Shown: in pieces, positions 43,701 to 58,700 of the stretch
Layout of the letters: the number at the start of each line of letters is the position of its first letter
Numbering within the stretch: the first letter of the stretch is position 1
Source of the DNA: Bugula neritina
Lineage: Eukaryota > Bryozoa > Gymnolaemata > Cheilostomatida > Bugulidae
NCBI GenBank assembly: GCA_964035545.1
Contig: OZ037765.1
Location: 24,670,504 to 24,734,503, forward strand
Length of the DNA stretch: 64,000 nucleotides
Direction of reading: 5' to 3'
Program-made: the position numbers and the translations under genes
The notes under the pieces: model-generated
The model's input: the letters and a program-made list of their open reading frames with translations, nothing else
What the model was told of the DNA's origin: nothing
The model's database searches: none

Positions 43701-46700
43701 GGTAAATAAGAAGATAAACAGATGAACACCAACAGCCAGTACCTGCTGAACGCTGAGAGTAAAAGGACCCATCTGTAAACCAGCGAGGCTAGTTTCATCT
43801 TTCTCATAAAACATAGCGCTGGTGATCATACTGAGCATGAGCAGCAGCAAGCAGCAGGACACTCTCTGTAGTCTTGTGAATCTGCTGCACACAGGTCGAG
43901 TGAATATCTAAACATACATCATATTCCTATGAAGTTTGTCATTCTTAGAACAGTAATTAAGACCGCTTGCAATATGCACAGTTTTTGAACAATGTAAAAG
44001 TTATCTATAATATAGAATGTGAATTAGTTAATTTATATGAACATATAATTATGAGTTGGCAGAAATACGTCTCAGTTTACTTCATTGGGTAAAGCTGGGT
44101 ACTTGTAGGTTACATGGGTGCACAGATTATTCATATTCATAATAGAAAGCAACTTTTTATCTTTATTTACACCAACTTTTTATATCTCCATTTATGTGGA
44201 CTTGCTGACCACCACATGCATTGTATATAATATACATGTAACATTTATTTACAGTCAGCATTGTTAACAAATAATAAACACTGCATCAACTTAGTTTTAA
44301 AAAAAAAGTAAACATCAAGGTGGTGATACCACGCTACATAAATACAACACAATGTTATGTCCATTAACACAAAACACAAGCTGCTGGTTGATTAAATATC
44401 AAACTTGGGACCCTCACCGAAATCCAAAGATGATCATCTGCCAAGTCCTTCTTTGTCCTTTCAGTGAAAAGATGAGAAAAATTCAGCAAATCTGAATCTC
44501 CAGAGACAGGAAACACCTTGTCAATCTAACAACATGAAAATGCACTTTTATATTTGCAAGTCTTAGCTACATGCCAATTTTTAAAAATGGTAATAAAATT
44601 TCTTTTTAAAAAATTGCTTAATTGATGAAAATTCACATAAACCATAAGCAGTTAGCTACAGAGGGAGCAGCCGTGGTCTAGGGGTTAGAGCGCTTGCCTA
44701 GTAAGCACGAAGTCATGGGTTCGAGCCCCAACAAAGGCCATTGGTGATGTTAGGAAAAGCAGCTAGTCATAACTGCTCTTGTGCTCCATCTAAATAAGTC
44801 CTCAGCCCAATTTAACAAAAATCCCTTCCATCAGGGGTCTTCTCACAGGGATAGTGACTATACACCTTCGTGAGTTATAAGCGCTTAGCTAAGCCTATAT
44901 CTTCAAATTTAAACTCAGCAATTTTTCAGTAACAGCCTGCTTCCTGCTAAGCAATAGACTAGCAATTGTTTTGAGGTATTTTAATTTTTTCATATTCATG
45001 TACTTTGTTGATATATAAACAAATAATTTCCTATGACTTACTTCTCCATCTTCTTCCTCTACAGCTAACCATCTATTAGCAACAAAAGGATATTTGATTT
45101 TGGTTTGAAGGTCGACTATTATGATATAGTTGAGAAACCAAGAACCATGTTCACTTGGCCCGCTGTTATCATGCCACACTCTAACATATTGGAGAGGCCC
45201 CATTGGATGAGGCACTGCCATCAGAAACGAATCAGTTTGGCCTCGTTTCAAGATTTCTTGACCGTAGCCATTCAGTGGTCTGACGCATGTTTCATCCCAC
45301 TCACCGGACACCACCAAACATACCTGCCAAAATCACCATTTATAGGTCAGTGTACTACTATGGCAAAATCATTATTAATGATTCTATAGACTAAAAGAAC
45401 TTCCAATTCTTGTACACTGCATTTGGTTTATAAACTGAAACAGCAAATGAAACATCACATATTGTATGTCCGTTAAATGTGGAATGATAAAATCACCTTA
45501 GACTTAGTTCCAGCACCAGAACGGGAGCCTGTTGTAACTCTCACTTCATAGAGATATTTATCTAAAGGATCATTGCTATCCATTGGTATACAGCCCACCC
45601 TTGTCAAATCTTTTCTATCAGCATGTCTAGCCCAAACAGCTAATAACGTGTAGAGCACTGAAATAATAAAATACAGTCTATATAACGGTAGTCATGCATT
45701 CATCGTATTAATATACATAGTTTACATTTCGTTGTGTCTGAACTTTATAGACAATAAATAAAAAACACATCAGTGATGCCATTAAGTAAACCTTGGCAAG
45801 AACCTATAAAGCTAAATTGGTAAAATGGCCAAACAATTTTATCGTGCTAAAGAAATTGTAGCGAAAAGCTCATTTTGTAATGATTACTAGTGACCTAACG
45901 GGTTTGGACCAGCATCACCCACTAAGCAAGCTTATAAATTTACTTTTTATATCAACAATTAGCTCACAATAATATTAATGATCACAAAGGATAATATGAA
46001 ATAATGTTTTTGAAAATAATTTGTTGTAAAAAACATGTAACCTGCAATAATGCTGAGTGTAATGAATATAACTGGATTCTTGGTGGGGTCAACTTCCAAC
46101 TCAGCAAAGTCAATAGTATTTGGAGCAACTAAAAATCCACTGGCAAAGGTAGACAAATGATTGCAGAAACACTCTACAGCCTTTTCTGATGACTTGTTGC
46201 CCACCTGTTAAAAATATAGTTGCACTGATATAAACTTTCTACTCTATAAAGGAAGTAAGATTGACGAAAGTAGCTATTTGCTTAATCTTATACAGACATA
46301 ACATTATTTTCAAAGCATTGGAATAAAAGTAAACTTAAGTCTTGTTCTTCATTGGGAAAGAAGACTTTTACACCAAAACATTGCAGTTGTAATCATAGCA
46401 GTTCGTGAACACAACTTTTAGCAATTCTACCGCTATAAGGAAAATTTACATACTTGCTTTGTTATGACACATTAGACAAGTCTAATTAACAATCACAGAC
46501 ACAACTGTTGCAGAGACAGAGTAACTTGCATTCTTGAAAATACACAGGTTGCTGATTGTGGGATAAATGCATAAAATATTTATTTAAATTTCAGTCTGAA
46601 ATTTATTCCCTAGAAAATAGCTGCATCCAATGTGGGAAATTTTCAGTAAAAATAACCAAATTTTCCTTTGAATTTTCTACCTCGCTTTAATTTTGCAGTG

Positions 46701-49700
46701 ACCAAATGATTCATTTAAAAACTATGTCTCAGTTTATTGGTTTATTTTCATTACTGGCTCCAAATGTATCTGCCAACTTACTGAGCCACAGTGGATAACC
46801 TTCATATTTCATGACTTAGAATGAGCAATACTATAACTAGTGGTGTTGGTAACTATTAGGAAGAAATATGAAATATTGAAGCAAATGCACATAATATAAT
46901 GAGGTACTTACAATGCAACCTTTAGATGACATCGAGTTTGTCTGTTCATCATAGAAATAACACCCAACAGTGTTGGCACTGAAGCTATATTCAAAGGTAG
47001 CATTTGGTACCAACACTTCTTGATAATTAGAAATGCCTTTTACGGTAGCTATTCCAACTGATAGAGGTGCAAAACTAATGTAGAAGTTACCAATTCGGCC
47101 TTGCACTATGCTTTGGTCTATTATTACCATTAGCCTTTTCTCTGCATTACAAATAAAATAAATTTTAACATAATATATTAAACAAGTTAAACCATAATTT
47201 GCGATATAGATGAGTTACTTGTAAATTGTAAAACAGTTATATTATAGCTTCATGAAATTAATTGTTATGAAGATTCAAATAGCAGGTCTCTAGTTGTACA
47301 ACAAACGTGCAGGTTTGCAGGTTTGGTGCTTAATATTTCAGATTAATTTCTGGCCAACTCAACTTATGCTCTAGAAAAAAAGACAAACAATCAAATATCA
47401 GAAAGAAAGTAAAGCCATTACGGACATATGCAGCAGAGCCATTAATAAAGTTTTCAAGGAACATTCAATCATAACTATTCTTGTGGCACACTAATGTCTT
47501 CAAGATAGCATAGCGCAGTCGACATAGGTATGTGATTATAAACAGCTGTAGATTTTTACAACAAAAAAACAACTTGAAACATTGCAATTTGTTTAAATCG
47601 AGTTATTAAAGTATTAAGCAAAACAGCGGAAATAGAGGTTAAAACAAAAGATTTTATAATTGTAATAAGTTGAAATGATTATAGTGTTAATACCTAAGCC
47701 AGTAGAATAAACAGAGTAACTCTCTTTAATCCCATCACATGGTAGTAGGTTTTGTTCAAAGCAAGGAGAGCTGCACTCGGTATCATTAGTCAGGCCGAGC
47801 TGCTCTACATCCCTCAAGCAATAACATTTTCCCACCGATGGGATCCCAGCAAAGCTAAACCCTGTCACGATTATCAACGACCATGACTAATGTACTAAGT
47901 TGCAGTTAAAAGTAACAAATGGCTTATTTTATAAACAAAGTTTAGGTAAGTATAGTGTAAATTGTAATGAGTTGATTTACACAGAAACATGAAACCCAAT
48001 GCTAATGAAAGTTCAGAAGAATTGTAGGAAAAGCACAAGCACCTTGAGCAGAGCAGGTATCAATGCATGTGTCTAATGATCCAGTAGTTGGTATAGTAAA
48101 CATATAGTCTTCTTTTAAAGCTTCTGTGTCCACATTTTTAAAGCACCCATAATATTCTCCTCTTTCCAGGTTTCCTGCATTAAAAATTAGCTTTGACAAA
48201 AGTGATGACAAAAATAAACAATGCTGGTTAGTGGATATTATTATTATGCAAGTGAAAGATGCTTTGGCACGAATAAATTTTACCTGTAACTTTGATGAGA
48301 AACATCTTATCATAAGTGTTTGAGGCTAAGTCTGGTTTCCTATCGTATCTTACAAAGACTAGTAGATGCTCATAGTTGGTAACATTAGCAAACTCTATGA
48401 ATAAAGACACATCCATAGCCTGCACAGATATGATCTCAGTTACCAAAACATGTATTCTCGAGTCATTCACCATTCTTCTGGTAAACTGAACGGCAAAATC
48501 TTCTGGTAGTCTTGAATTAGGGATCATGAAACGTATCTAAAAGATAATAAAACTGGAAACTTAGATATTGGCCCCAATAAAAAAAAACTTTATTGCATGC
48601 AAGATAGTGCAACAAATTTAAGCTCCCAAATACTTTTATTTTTGTGAAAGCAAAAATGTTACAAAGAAAAACAAAATAATTAAAAATTAAGCACTGCTAA
48701 AATTACTAGAAAACTGAGTTTTAGTGCCAGACTAACTTTTGGCAGAACATTTGCTAGTTATAATCAACTTAATACAAGACTTTTTATTAGAAAGAAAACC
48801 ATAGATGTCATACTGGTGATAAAGTGTCAGTTATAGTCAACTTGGTTCCCTCATCATCAAAATAATCCAGTGTAATGGAAGCGGAATACTTAGAGACAGA
48901 CGAGTCATACAACTGGCTAGGATCTTTGAAGTCCTGCACCTTCGACTTGTAGAGAAACGGATTTCGAACCAACGCAACATTCTTCAAAATACATGAATAA
49001 ATGTTGCGAACAAACACATAAAGCATATAATAAAACTAAAATTAAAATTTATAGCCTGGGTTCTGTCATAACCTTGAAATGTATGAAACAGTTATTTATC
49101 TGTCACGCAGAGGGTACAGCTGCAAATAAAAATATTTTGTAGAGAGCAAAGTTCAATGGTAGCACTTCATGGGCTAGACACAGACTGATATTATTCATTG
49201 ATAAATTATGCTCTATGCATGTAGTGACATTATATTCTATCTCTTTTTATAAGAATTCTAGTCCCTAACTCGTCTCACAACTAGACATTTAAAAATTATT
49301 TCTCAATACTGAGATGCAGCCTATGTAGGATAGCAGCGAGTCTCTAACCAGGACCAAGAAGTACCACTATACCCATACTTTAAACGTTTCTTTCGTCACG
49401 GCTAAACAACATTACCTACAAAAACTTATTCTACATACAGGAATTGAAGCTAATGTTGCAGCTAAGTCTACATTAACTCAAGAGAAAGTTGTTAGAAGCA
49501 GCACCAAGTTGGTGGTCACTGAGTGCAGTAGTTTGGAGTTGGGAGTTAAGCATGCCAATCCAAACTCTCATCTCCAAACTCTCGACCTTCACTGCACTTA
49601 ATGACCACCAACTTGGTGCTGCCTCTAGCAACTTTCAACCCAAAAGCTATACACAGAGCAATAATAGACAACAAACAGCATATAGAGAAAAGCAACTCAT

Positions 49701-52700
49701 ATCAACTTTTGATGTAACACTTGCACTTTTTTAAAGTTGGTACCTAAATACAGCTTACTATATTTATATATGTAGTTGGCAAAATTTTTTATCACATGGT
49801 GACATATATGCATTTAACCTAAAACTAAACTAAAAAAATTATCTCATCAATTTCTAGTATATAATATTTTAGTTTGATGCAACTTACAAACAAGGAAACA
49901 ATCTTTTCTTGAGAATCGTCTTTTATGCAGTTTTGGGGCTGCAGATTACAGAATGAAGGAAGTTCAGCACTAATTATACCAGAACTCAGGGTTTTATTGG
50001 TAAGTCGACTAGGAATTTCTTTTGATAAAAAGACTTGAATATCATTTCTAATAATCTCAATCGGCAAATCTCCTGGAACCATATTATTTAAAACAGCTTT
50101 GGATATCTTTTCAGCATTAGCCAAGCCTTCGCGAACCACTTTGTGAGACTAAAACAACAATTAAACAACAAGTTTACTACATTTAGCAAGAAATAACAGT
50201 TATAAAAATGTCAATTATATATTATATGTAAGTAAGGTAAGCAACTTTTTTGCACGAGGGCCAATTAAGCATTAAAGAATTAAGAGGGACACTGAAAAAT
50301 GGGCAAAGGGCCACAGGTGGCCCTGGGGCCCCCAGTTGTCCACCCCTGCAAAAGAGGTCACTCACCGATTGTTTTTGAAGCTTTGAATTTGTAAAACTCT
50401 GAAGATTGTCTAAGGTTTGATGAACTGCGTCTCCTGTGTCTAGCCACGGTTCTTTACTTTCTAAATTTGTGTCATAATCCCACACAACCCTCGACTGTTC
50501 AAAATCGATTGATATTGGATTTAGTAGCTGGGAAACTGAGCCCTTCAAACATACATGTAAGGCTGGGTGTTTAATTATCAAATACATATAACAATTTAGA
50601 GCACATGGTTCATCTAGCCCAGTGGTTCAACTTGCCCCACTCTCCTTTATTTCATAAAAGTGTCAGGGTTTGTAAGATTTGAAGCACTCACTTGAAATGC
50701 ATTTTCAATACTGTAAAAGATATTAGTTGCCACGTGTACTAATTCCTTTTGAGTAGTATCTACAGTTCTTTCCATCAATTGGTCCACCAGCCGGCCTGTT
50801 ATCTCAATGCTCGTCTCCTGCGCTCTTCTGTCCAACTCTGGGTAGACTACAGTCACAGCATCTAAAGCCGTTGCGACGAGAGATAATGACTCTATACTTC
50901 CTGTACCCACATTGCTCAGCGCTGTTATCATGGTAGTCTTTACCTAAAAATTATTAAACCAGTCAATACCTCAATGCCTTTGTCACAGATTTAATAATAA
51001 AATAATGAAGATAAAAATGGAAGACTTTCAGTAAATATTTAAAAAAGTATGTAAGATTATAATGAATCATGCTCATTGTACACAGGACATGTTCACTAGT
51101 TGAATAATACAGGCAGAGAGAAATAAATCAGCATATATTTATATGAGGACTGTTCAAACTAAGATATGCAAGCCACAAATTATCACTTAAAAGCAAAGAG
51201 AAAGTAAATAAAACAGAACTTAGCAAATACATTTGGCAACTAACAAAAACATCAAACACACTATAAGCTGGAAAATATTAAAGAAAGCTAAACCATACAA
51301 TACCATTACCAATACCATACCATTAACTTATGCCTATGGGAATGTTTCTTTTATTTTATACAAGCCTAACATGTGCACGTTAAACAAACGAAACGAACAT
51401 TTATCAACCTGTCGACACTCAAAAAAAATATTTTATTGTGCAACCATAAAACATTAGCCATTTAGCTGAAAGCTGTTCATAGCTATTTCTGCTACAATAC
51501 AACACATGATTATACTACAAAGTAAATATTAGAAAATGAAATAATTTATTTTAGAGTTTAAAAGTTTGAGTCCTCTTCCTTCATGAAAGCACATATATAA
51601 ACTCACTTTTGAAACTTCATTTCTAAATGCATCATATTTTCTCCATGCCTCTTGGAATGAACCATTTCCAGTAACATTGAAAGACTTTCTCATCACTTCC
51701 TTATCATAGCTATTCCAATCAGTTTGAACCAGCCCAGCAGATTTGAAGTCAGTTGCAAGTGTGGACTCTTCAGCCAGTGCTGCAACATTGTACAGTTCAT
51801 ATCACGGTTTTTGACGAAGAGAAAATTGTAAGCTTATAATGGAAGCAAAATGCATATATTTACTGTAGCATATAAATTGAACCATTTGAACAATTTTGTA
51901 TCATGTAAATGATACATTGAAACAATGATCTTAAATTTCATGTTAAATATTTGCAAACTTCCATTAATAACAACGTAACAAAATTAAAACAAAACATTAG
52001 AAAGATACAAAAATCTATGATGTGATTTTGCTTATCAACAGTATTTTGCAAGATTGTTCTAAACTCTTTTATTTTGCTAACTTTGCAAAATATTAAAACC
52101 AAACTCTTTATTTGAAATAACTGTTAAATTTTTCTAATAGAAATATAGATGTATAAGTTATGCTTTAATTCGGAAGCTTTATAACTGTTAAAGTTTCTAA
52201 CAAACCAACTATTTTATAAAACACGACTCAACATACATTCAGTCACAAGGGAACTCAACTCCCCAAACATGGCTGCTCTCCTTAAAATTTCTTTGCTAAC
52301 TTCTTTAATTTCGCCACCTTGCAGTACAATGTCCATATTATGAGTATCATTAAATAGACTGTGCGCACCATTGTACAAGTGCCACATTGAACTTCGCTCA
52401 ACCTGCAGAAGAGATATACTCTATAATCTATATGCTCTATCAACAAGCAGACCTTTAATATATTATACTTTAATACTACAGACTACAGCTCAACCTTAGC
52501 TTCTAAGAGTAGATTACTAGATGCAGCACAAAATTTGGGTTCACTGAGTAGTGTTTGTATGCATATTAGTGTCTGAACAGTCAAACTCCACACTCAGCGA
52601 CCCCAAACCTTGTGCGACATAAAGCATTTCTTTTCAAAAGCAAAGTAATTATTACCACCACAGCTTAAAGCTAGCCAGCTTTATTAAACATTAATGCAAC

Positions 52701-55700
52701 TAAAGTATTTGTTCACGTTTACATGGATACTTAGCATACAGCAAACTTGGGTAAAAGGAAGAAGGTACTTGGAGCTTACTCTAACTTTCCCGAGTGACCA
52801 GCTAGCGTAGGAGTTGTCATAGTCTACAACTCTTACGTTCACAGATATATAGAAGTTTTCATGCAGGTGTCCATTGGGAAGATAAATCTGAGTGTTGCTC
52901 AAGTGACTGCTATAGTAGACAAGAGCTGTTGAGTTACCATGTGACTCTGTAAAGTAGTGAAAGTATGAGATAAATGGGTCTTAAGAACAAAGTGAAGTAA
53001 AATTTTACTCTTTATTGTTAAACATAGAAAACAGTATAGAATACAATAAGCACTATGGTTGACCTGTATGTCTATATTAGATATTTATACTTAAAATACC
53101 CTCTTTTTATTACTAACATAAAATTAAATACTGCAGCTGACAATTCAAAGCTATTATTTGCTACATGTTGTGGCATTGAATATATTTTGCTTTAGAATAA
53201 TTATGTTAAATGGACACATACCATATATTTCATATTTCTGTATTCCATTATCATCTCGCCAGTCTTCACAAGTCACATAAAAAGGCATCTCTGCTGAGGA
53301 CACATATTTTGGAGAAATGAAACAAGTTCCGCCAAAAGGAAGTTTGTTAACAAATGCATTGAGAGAAGCAAAACCAGTCTGTGCTGAGGAAGTGCCGAAC
53401 TTAACCTCAAATGACAAGCTGAACTGAAACTGAGTGACTTGAGGATAATCAAGAAATAGCGCTTCAGACACGCCAATACCTTGTGAGTTCTCACCTAAAA
53501 AGGTTAAGGCAGACATTGTAAGAAGTATTTGTTATTTCATAAAACTGAAATGTACAATAGTGTGTAACTTGAAAGTTTAAACAAATGTAAAAATTTCCAC
53601 TCCAAGCGAATAAATGCTACTTTTGAGTTTCAAGCTTTTAAGTTGGCTAGTGCAAAATAAATGCAGTAATGCGCATGAAAACAAACTTCTGGAAAAGTAT
53701 ATTTTATCATTTAAACTTTACAAATGTAATTTATTTTGCATTAAACTCACAATGTGCTTTGCTTTTGTTGTGATATAAACTTCAAACTTTTAAGAATTTA
53801 CTGCTATACTATATGCTTTATTTTGTTCAATATAATACATTACTCAAGTAGCTTAATATTAACTACAACCACAACCAGTTTATGCATCTTTCACCAAACT
53901 ATAACACTGCAAATTTGGATTCACTGAACAATGAGAAACTCATATATTCTGTTGAGGATCAGTACATATACTGAGTAGAGGTCATAGATGCTACTTCACG
54001 ACAACCAACGGTTTGAGTAATTTCTAGAAAAACTTTTTAAATACGAAAGAAATGGAAATATCCAAAAGGTGCTCTGGAAACCTCAGGAATTCAGAAGGCA
54101 TGGCAGCTGATATGTAGATATTAATTTTTAGCAATTTTGCAGAAAAAATATTTTTCAGCTGCAGCTATACCAAAAAAGATCATATATGTATAGCTACAGC
54201 TGTTTGAAGTAAGATATAAAGTAGACTAAACAGATGGAAAATGTAGTAGGAAGTTATGAAAAGAGATAATAGGAGAAGCTTCTAACCAAGTATGGCGGAT
54301 ACATTATTATACATTGACATCTATAACTAGTAGTTTACAACATATCATATCTAGACTTACCATAGACACCTATGATTATCAGAGAGGTCAAATTTATAGG
54401 AAATAAGATATAGTTGAATACAATCCTAGAAATAATAATATATGTAAGCATGATAAAAGTTAACCAAATGTATTGAGATGCTAGCAAAATTAATTTGCCA
54501 GTAAAGATGTTTACAGTGATAAATTATACTATAAGCATGCTGTGAAAATAAAGTATACAGTTTAACTATTTTTGTATATAGTATATGGTTTATTAATGTG
54601 ACGTATTTTTAAATATTTCGAATTCAGAATAGACACAGCGATTACATAGATGACTAGTGATTTTTAGTTTACACCTGCTTTAAGTGTCCATATAACTGCA
54701 TAACTTCCAGTATAAATTGTAAAACTGACCTTTAATATATCTATTCTGGTCTGGAATGTTTCTCCAAAACTTGAACTCATCAAAATATAAAATATCCCAG
54801 TGATATTTGGGAAAAGTGCAGATGAAGTCTAAACAGAGAGCAAACAAAGCAAGCTGATTGGTTGGGTTAATCTGCTGTCCACCAGTCACTTGCTTGCATA
54901 GGCCTCCTTCTGCACACCTGTCAGTATAATATACTACACCTGTCAGTATGATATACTACACCTGTCAGTATGATATACTACACCTGTCAGTATAATATAC
55001 TACACCTGTCAGTATAATATACTACACCTGTCAGCATAATATACTACACCTGTCAGTATAATATAATATACCTGTCAGTATAATATACTACACCTGTCAG
55101 TATGATATACTACACCTGTCAGTATGATATACTACACCTGTCAGTATAATATACTACACCTGTCAGTATAATATACTACACCTGTCAGCATAATATACTA
55201 CACCTGTCAGTATAATATACTACACCTGTCAGTATAATATATTACACCTGTCAGTATAATATACTACACCTGTCAGCATAATATATTACACCTGTCAGTA
55301 TGATATACTACACCTGTCAGTATAATATAATATATATGCACTATGCATGCTTGTCAAACCACAAAATAATTGGATTAATAGTGATGATGGAGACTATTAT
55401 TATGTTCTACTCTATGTACATAGTAGCTACTGCTGCTGCACTAAAATATTTTGTGCAGCAGCATGATTCTCAAACCAGTGTATAGAAAGCAGATTTCAAA
55501 TAAAAAACTGCACGATTTCAAACGAAATGTCTTTTTGTCAAAGCATAAATGCTTGCAGGCCTACAGACTATAAGCAAGTCTTTAAATTACATTGGTTGTG
55601 TATCAAGTCTATAAATATAATTCAAATCTTCAACTCCATATGCTTTATTTCAAACATGATGAAGTTTCTACCTGATTGAAATGACGGGTAACTTTGATTC

Positions 55701-58700
55701 GTCTACTACTTTGACTTGCAGATAATTGGAACCTTTACGGAGATCTGCACTTGTCACTATGACAACGAACTCATAGACCATGCCAGGCAGCATCAATGAG
55801 GAGTTGATATTAATTGTCCCGGTATGCAAGTCCAGTCTGCCAGCGCCTGTGTGAACGTTGCAGTGTACAAGCAGGATGTTTACAACAGTAATATTTGAGC
55901 TAGACTTTTTCTGATAACGACTTTTTTTTAAATTTTAAGCAGGTTTGACTTATTTAAATTATTGTGATGAGGAGAAAATAAGCATAAAGCTTCTTGCGAA
56001 AAATTGATCTGTTTTCACATTGCTACAGGTTGTATGAATATTTAAGATATATGAGCATATGATGCACATTACCTTCCCCAAAGCAGCCACCGGCATCAAA
56101 TTTAGCCTTCTTAGCATCCTTTTCTTTCAATAGAGGAAAACGTAGAAACTCTCCGGTTATTGGGTTCACAGGAATTTGCTCCCCTTCTCTCCGACAGAAC
56201 CATTCAAACGAAATTAAATGCTGCACAATAAAAATAAATATTTTTATCACAGCATAATACAAAAATGACATTTCTATATGCAATTTTTTTCTATAATTTA
56301 TGACACTGCTGAATGAAATTAATTAGCTTACTTAAAATGGGATTAAATAATAAAAACGGTGCTTCACTGTGTTAATGCATGCATGTGTAACAGATTAGTT
56401 AAAAAACAAAAGCATTCCATGTTTCCTTGCTCTTGCAAAAAGTAGACAGAGAAAGAATATTATTAAAGATTGCAAAAGAAAACCACCATTAGTTACATGG
56501 AAGTTCATCAGCATGGCAACCAAGGCATTGAAGTTGTCTTACCGCTGGTTCATTAGCTGGCAAGTCAGGATCCACAGTGTATTTGTCAGCTTCTAAGGAA
56601 ATTACTTGATTGCTGCCTCTTTTAATCATGGATAATCCGCCAAACACCATTCGAGTTACCAAGTTTGATCTAAATTGTATTAAAACACACCATAAGTAGA
56701 TTCATATACATAATTGTAATCTTTGAACTTCCAAAATAGTTCTTCCTATATTATTATAACTTGTATTAGTGTCTTAGTGTTTATAGCAACAAAAATGCAG
56801 GATGGCAATTCTAAAACTTGAAATGTTTTTCTTAGAAGTTCATATGCAATCGATTTTGTTGTGAGTCTCAATTTACATATGCGCTAGTTTAGTTAAGATT
56901 ATATTGTGTAGCTGGTACTTTTGTCATTGCAGATCTTGACTGTTTTAAAAATCTATAAAAAGTATAAACTCAAAAAAAACCTCTGAAATTTCTCTACAAC
57001 TACTGGGAAGCTTGTAATAGATATGTAGAAGCTTACACTTTATAGCTTATATTTAAGTATTCATCGTTTCTAATTAAGCACTTTTATTTTTAAATATTTT
57101 TTCAACAGTTGGGTCAACCTCCTTTTCACATTGTATAGTGTAAAACTTTTGCCCCCACTGGGATTTGAACCCAAAACCTCCGACTTGCATGCAGACGCGC
57201 TAACCATTACACCACACGGACTACTGGGTAAACTCAACACTACATATTGTTTAATCCTATAGTGCACAGTGCACACAACTTTATAACAAATAAAATAAGC
57301 AAACTTTTTAGGAGTTATAATGACTTCAAAGTATTTATCTTATGAACCTGTTTTTTATTTTCAGCAGCATCATTCTAACTCATTGCTATCAGAACCAGCC
57401 ATTTTGCTGCATAGATATTTATTACAGCACATAACCTTTTAAGAATAGAAGCAACATAAACCCAGGTTGAAATGATAACACACCTTATTATTTGGATAAA
57501 TGTAGATACACTAGCATAGAAAGGCACACCGTCTACGCCTTGACTCATGGAGACCGAATACTCGAGTTCGTAGTACCCGAGATCGAGGAAAAGGTGAGGA
57601 AGCACCAACTGAGCTGTCACTCGGGTAGCAATGCTGCTTAATTCTATCTCTTTTACTCGATATCCAAAATCGGCATTTATGCTATAAATCTGAAAAGCAT
57701 TCAGATTTGAATAATTGATTACGGAACACATATCTAAAACAGTTTATATCATGTGATGCTCGGGGCATAGCGAAAAATGTGCATTTTTTAGAGAAGAAAA
57801 TCTTGCAATCCAATAAAGAATAAAAATACTAAATTATTGGTAAATAATAGATCACTAATAAAATATTAAATTAAAAACATCAACCTGTAAAAGATTTTAA
57901 TAATTTGATTCTCTACACAATGTTTAACCATCTTACTTCATGTAGGATAGCAGATAAGTTTCTGTTACTATATATGTGAACCAACCTTCCACCTTTTAGA
58001 GTTCATTAACGTATCACTGCAAACTAGAACTGTGTAAGCATACGTGGTTGACAAAACAGATTTATATCGCGGCTCAGCATCCAGAAAACTGCTTCTTTGA
58101 TTTTCTAAATACAAAACACGAAGAAGTTTAGTTTAGTAGTAAGTAACCACTTTAAAACTAAAAGTAGAACGAATGATAAGGACCAGAAATATGCTGAGCA
58201 TGGGAGATGATACCTATATAAAGTTCTGGTTGGTGACAGTGTCTTTTTGATACTGCAATAGATTTCGTGAAAGACATCTTCTCCGTAAATGGATTCTTCA
58301 AGGTCACTGAGAGGTCATAAGCTCCTTCCTCTAAGTAGGTGTGGTTTAGCATAAGAGGAATTGACAGTGGGTGTAACTTAGCACCAGGTTCTCCGCAAGA
58401 AGCATTAGTATTCATATGAGAACTAAAATATTACTGCAATTTATACTGTTTACTCCACGAAATTAGAACACAATATTTGTAAAACAACTTGACTAGATAT
58501 AAGGAAATTGACAAAACAAGGTAAAGGATATCTGCTATCTGACACACATCGGGGTTGAAAGCCTACCGTATATAAAACAAGCTGGAAGTGTTTATTGATA
58601 ATTAGGAAGACTCAACACATTCATTTTGAAAAATAAATTGCCACCACTGGGATTTGAATGCTAATCATTACACCACTGGGGACTACTGGGTAATCTCATC

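Larger units (their letters stand above)
48284..58104 (-). other. REJ/GAIN region of the polycystin-1-like protein
   Basis: Exons from 58104-57986 to 48536-48284. Family-like pieces include TFIQIIRSNLVTRMVFGG, ISLEADKYTVDPDLPANEPA, FEWFCRREGEQIP, LPVISIRCAEGGLC and YVTCEDWRDDNGIQKYEIY, as expected for REJ (receptor for egg jelly). The later exons (LEEST…VKTTMITALSNVG, then TALDAVTVVYPELDRRAQET) fit the helical part of a GAIN domain that ends at GPS. Confidence 0.8.

Noticed and set aside
44666-44730. Possible functional tRNA-Thr gene.
   Set aside because: No complementary 3' acceptor strand after the T-arm; a SINE head.
54913-55332. Regular direct repeats that could suggest a CRISPR array.
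   Set aside because: There are no unique spacers; it is a plain tandem repeat in an intron.
57147-57225. Possible functional tRNA-Cys gene.
   Set aside because: Acceptor stem does not pair, the anticodon stem has mismatches, and repeated copies share extra leader sequence; a SINE.
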